NCBI GenBank assembly: GCA_051859825.1
Contig: JBHYFA010000064.1
Location: 1-15,978 of the forward strand
Source: CSBr16-58 sp051859825
GTDB lineage: Bacteria; Bacteroidota; Bacteroidia; Flavobacteriales; Schleiferiaceae
Reading direction: 5' to 3'
Length of the DNA stretch: 15,978 nt
Part shown: piece by piece, positions 14,039 to 15,978 of the stretch
Numbering within the stretch: position 1 is the stretch's first letter
How the letters are laid out: each line of letters starts with the position of its first letter
Program-made: the position numbers and the translations under genes
Notes under the pieces: model-generated
Databases searched by the model: none
What the model was told of the DNA's origin: nothing
What the model saw: the letters and a program-made list of their open reading frames with translations, nothing else

Positions 14039-15262
14039 TTATTCTCCTTCAACAACTTTTATCTGCTCCGGCATACGAAACTTGATGATAAGTGACGAAA
14101 TGATGGTTACTCCTCCGATGAGAAAAACAGCGTATTCTATTCCAAAAACATCGGCTGTAACGCCCGAAATCACGGCACCAAAGGCATAACCCAAATCTCT
14201 CCAAAGCCTGAAGGTTCCAATACTTTCGGCGCGCTGCTTTGGACTGGTTGCCTGTGCGATGGTAGCTAAGAAAGTTGGGTAAACCAAAGCCGTCCCTAAT
14301 CCTAAAATGCCTGATATGGCGGCCAACACATAAAAGTCGCTGCTGAATGGAATGAGAAGAATAGCTAAACCTTGCAAAAGCATGCCCCAAAAAAGCATGG
14401 CCTTCTTTGAGTAATGGTCAGACATTTTTCCCGTAAAAAGTTGTCCTACTCCCCATACCGTAGGATAAATAGCGGTAATGACGCCTATGTTTTCGTTGTT
14501 GAAGTTGAGCGCAATGAGAATGATTGGCAGCAAGCCCCAAATCATTCCGTCATTCAGATTATTTACCAACCCGGCCTGTGTCACCGAACTTAATGTTTTG
14601 TTTTTAATGGTGGTTTCTAAAAACACATTATCAAGCTGTGCGGTCTTATCAGTAGCACTCTCCTTGTTGACAAACACTCGGGTATCTTTCACCCATAAGG
14701 CAGAAAGAATAAGTCCAAAAATGGCAATGAATATACCTATGTAAAAGGGGTAAGGCGTAACACCGTATTTGTTTGCCACATAACCAGTGAGAAACGCCAC
14801 TAGTCCGACGGCAAAATACCCCGCAAACTCGTTTAAACCCATGGCCAGCCCCCGGTTTTTTTCACCAACGAGGTCAATTTTCATCACCACCGTACTGCTC
14901 CAAGTAAGCCCTTGACTCATTCCCAAAAGCACATTAGCAAAAATCACAAAGTTCCAATTGGGGGCGTGAATGAGCATAAAGGGAATGGGAATGGCAATGA
15001 GCCAACCCGTTAAAAGCAAGTTCTTACGTCCAAATTTGTTGGCCAATCGACCGGTATAATAGTTGGCAATGGCCTTGGTAATTCCAAAAGCCGTGATGAA
15101 AGAAAGAATGGCGGTTTTGGAAGCCACGCCAAACTCCACTTCGGCAAATTGCGGAAAAATGCTGCGCTCCATACCAATCATCCCTCCTACAAAAGCATTT
15201 ACGATGACCAAAATGCTAAACTGCCGCCAGTTTTCCTTCAACCCTAGTTTAATGTGATCCAT
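14039..15262 (-). CDS. Major facilitator superfamily transporter
   Basis: An inner-membrane secondary transporter of 407 residues with about twelve hydrophobic segments in two halves joined by a charged loop (about residues 195-230). The MFS motif A is clear between helices 2 and 3 (GRLANKFGRK at 71-80), with a degenerate counterpart in the second half (GKMSDHYSKK). Other conserved stretches are GLAMGLNEFAGY and RAESIGTFRLWRDLGYAFGA. The substrate cannot be read from the sequence; drug or metabolite efflux is a common role for such proteins. The ATG at 15262 (MDHIKLGLKENWRQF) is preferred over one at 15289, which adds the unlikely MLLCCTQTL. It is monocistronic as far as visible; a weak GACCTTTG -7-like box sits just upstream. 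Confidence 0.93.
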   Translation of the reverse strand: MDHIKLGLKENWRQFSILVIVNAFVGGMIGMERSIFPQFAEVEFGVASKTAILSFITAFGITKAIANYYTGRLANKFGRKNLLLTGWLIAIPIPFMLIHAPNWNFVIFANVLLGMSQGLTWSSTVVMKIDLVGEKNRGLAMGLNEFAGYFAVGLVAFLTGYVANKYGVTPYPFYIGIFIAIFGLILSALWVKDTRVFVNKESATDKTAQLDNVFLETTIKNKTLSSVTQAGLVNNLNDGMIWGLLPIILIALNFNNENIGVITAIYPTVWGVGQLFTGKMSDHYSKKAMLFWGMLLQGLAILLIPFSSDFYVLAAISGILGLGTALVYPTFLATIAQATSPKQRAESIGTFRLWRDLGYAFGAVISGVTADVFGIEYAVFLIGGVTIISSLIIKFRMPEQIKVVEGE

Positions 15263-15626
15263 AAGCGTTTGTGTACAACAAAGCAGCAAAGGTCGGTGAT
15301 TTTTTCGGGCTACGACTAAACCAATATCACATAATCAATTTCACAAAACCATGCATCCTTAATTGCCAAAAAACCTATATTGTTATTTTCTAGTTAGAAA
15401 ATCCGTCATGATGATTTTCGCTCAGCAAGATTTTGAAAAGTCGGTCTTTATATTCTTCCAGATTAAGTTTCATTTGTGAAATTGGCTATGGCGGTTTGCG
15501 TAACTTGTATCGTTTTGCTATATACTTTTTTTGTCGGCTTAAAGCAAATTTATATAAAAGTACAACGTTCGTATTTCAAAATTTTGATGTTGCCGCCGGA
15601 GTTTTGGTAAACGAGGTTGTCGTTGC
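15263..15626. other. Gene-poor stretch between MFS gene and transposase
   Basis: This 364-base region contains the weak MFS promoter, a perfect small inverted repeat ATTTTCTA-GT-TAGAAAAT (15385-15402), a 27-codon frame (15390-15473) and a truncated RhuM-like start (15550-15630). The interrupted short frames on the minus strand suggest decayed coding sequence downstream of the transposase. Confidence 0.55.
15390..15473 (-). CDS. Possible small ORF or gene fragment (27 residues)
   Basis: ATG at 15473 to TAG at 15390 encodes MKLNLEEYKDRLFKILLSEN followed by HHDGFSN. The composition (charged amphipathic helix, ATG after ACAA) looks protein-like rather than random, and the stop sits inside the inverted repeat 15385-15402. 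I do not recognise a family. It may be the 5' remnant of a larger gene or a real small protein; a chance ORF is also possible. Confidence 0.25.
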   Translation of the reverse strand: MKLNLEEYKDRLFKILLSENHHDGFSN

Positions 15627-15630
15627 TCAT
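15550..15630 (-). pseudogene. Truncated RhuM-like gene start
   Basis: A 26-codon frame begins MSNDNLVYQNSGGNIKI, which resembles the opening of RhuM-family (virulence protein RhuM) genes as I remember them, then diverges and stops after KYERCTFI. Its ATG overlaps the transposase stop (ATGA at 15627-15630), the arrangement of a coupled gene. No further RhuM sequence is seen downstream, so I read it as a 5' remnant. The similarity covers under 20 residues, hence modest confidence. Confidence 0.35.
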
Positions 15631-15978
15631 ATTCTATAAAATTTATCGTCTATCCATTTTGCAGGATTATTGACGATGTATTTGGAAATAGTATGATACG
15701 CTCGTTCGTCACGAATAATGCGTTCCCAATAATCTCGTTGCCATAATTTACCATTAAACGGTTGCCATCCCAACGTTTTTACCCCACGAATATATTCCAC
15801 CGTTACAATAGATTTAAACGCCCCAACGATATCTCCCAAGGTTTTATTTTTTATCTCGCTCGTTGGGGCAACCCCTTGTGATTGCCTATTTTTCGTGTTA
15901 TCCGTTGGGGCAACCCCTAGTGGTTGCCCATTTTGGGCGACAACCATAGGGGCGACCCCTTGTGATTGCCCATTTTGG
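15627..15978 (-). CDS. REP-associated tyrosine transposase (Y1/IS200-like), C-terminal part
   Basis: The frame is open through the window edge, so the N-terminal catalytic part (HUH histidines, usually MPNHIHG) lies outside. The visible 117 codons hold the linker and the conserved C-terminal region LGDIVGAFKSIVTVEYIRG, WQPFNGKLWQRDYWERIIRD, ERAYHTISKYIVNNPAKWID (three consecutive pieces). This is typical of RAYT proteins, single-strand transposases that move REP hairpins. The segment YHTISKYI contains the candidate catalytic tyrosine region. The linker consists of three 14-residue repeats with the core GVAP. A start at the ATG at 15947 would begin inside the repeats and is not the true start. 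Confidence 0.88.
   Translation of the reverse strand, partial: QNGQSQGVAPMVVAQNGQPLGVAPTDNTKNRQSQGVAPTSEIKNKTLGDIVGAFKSIVTVEYIRGVKTLGWQPFNGKLWQRDYWERIIRDERAYHTISKYIVNNPAKWIDDKFYRI
15862..15978. repeat. 42-bp tandem repeat inside the transposase linker
   Basis: Units begin at 15862, 15904 and 15946, each 42 bases (14 codons), the last cut by the window edge. The shared core is GGGGCAACCCCT.GTG.TTGCC followed by ATTTT. Each unit folds: GGGCAACC (15908-15915) pairs with GGTTGCCC (15922-15929) perfectly in unit 2, and with wobble in the others. The encoded peptide unit is (Q/K)N(G/R)Q(S/P)xGVAP(T/M). Confidence 0.85.

Noticed and set aside
14049..14390. 113-codon minus-strand frame overlapping the MFS gene
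   Set aside because: It lies in another frame of a well-supported transporter, and its Cys/His/Arg-rich composition is that of an out-of-frame shadow.
15433..15639. 68-codon plus-strand frame in the right intergenic region
   Set aside because: No recognisable motif or start context, and the minus strand there carries more protein-like fragments.
15862..15978. Regular 42-bp repeats as a CRISPR array
   Set aside because: There are no distinct spacers, the period is a multiple of three, and the reading frame of a recognisable transposase runs through them.

Overview
The window looks like a scaffold from a member of the Bacteroidota, most likely Flavobacteriales. Four things point there: the ribosomal gene order rplM-rpsI-rpsB-tsf; secreted proteins with C-terminal type IX secretion (T9SS) sorting domains; Bacteroidota-type -7 boxes (TAnnTTTG) upstream of several genes; and A-rich leaders without Shine-Dalgarno sequences. 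Ten Ns at 2811-2820 mark a join between contigs.

Layout. 110-2722 (minus) is the translation operon rplM, rpsI, rpsB, tsf; the distal part of its promoter probably lies in the N gap. 2983-5085 (plus) is a secreted M43 metalloprotease with PKD and T9SS domains. 5086-5470 has no gene but is packed with long palindromes. Elements at 1-96 and 5091-5209 are inverted copies of one repeat family, and 5362-5458 is a diverged member. Each abuts the 3' end of a gene, and each has a conserved outer shell with a different apical hairpin. 5471-6740 (minus) is a lipoprotein mono-heme cytochrome c followed by a DUF5777-type outer-membrane barrel; a membrane-anchored OB-fold (tRNA_anti-like) protein is divergent at 6849-7223. 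7244-10561 (minus) encodes a 1105-residue secreted multidomain protein with an FnIII domain and a probable T9SS tail.

10562-11015 is AT-rich and gene-free, with a promoter, a 25-bp palindrome and a 33-bp-period direct repeat. 11016-13886 (minus) is a tight three-gene operon: a membrane-anchored thioredoxin-fold protein lacking CxxC, a lipoprotein with a probable beta-barrel, and a TPR protein with what looks like a dead zinc-peptidase domain. I do not recognise this set as a described system, and it is the best candidate for new biology here. 14039-15262 (minus) is an MFS transporter.

The right end holds the C-terminal part of a REP-associated (Y1/IS200-like) transposase running off the window. 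Its linker is made of 42-bp (14-codon) tandem repeats that also fold as DNA hairpins. Immediately after it comes a 26-codon fragment resembling the start of a RhuM-family gene, then a gene-poor stretch.

How the parts relate: the left third is core translation. The middle is envelope and secretion machinery output (protease, cytochrome/barrel, large surface protein). The right part is accessory (unknown operon, transporter, mobile-element debris). A link between the transposase and the palindromes is only a hypothesis.
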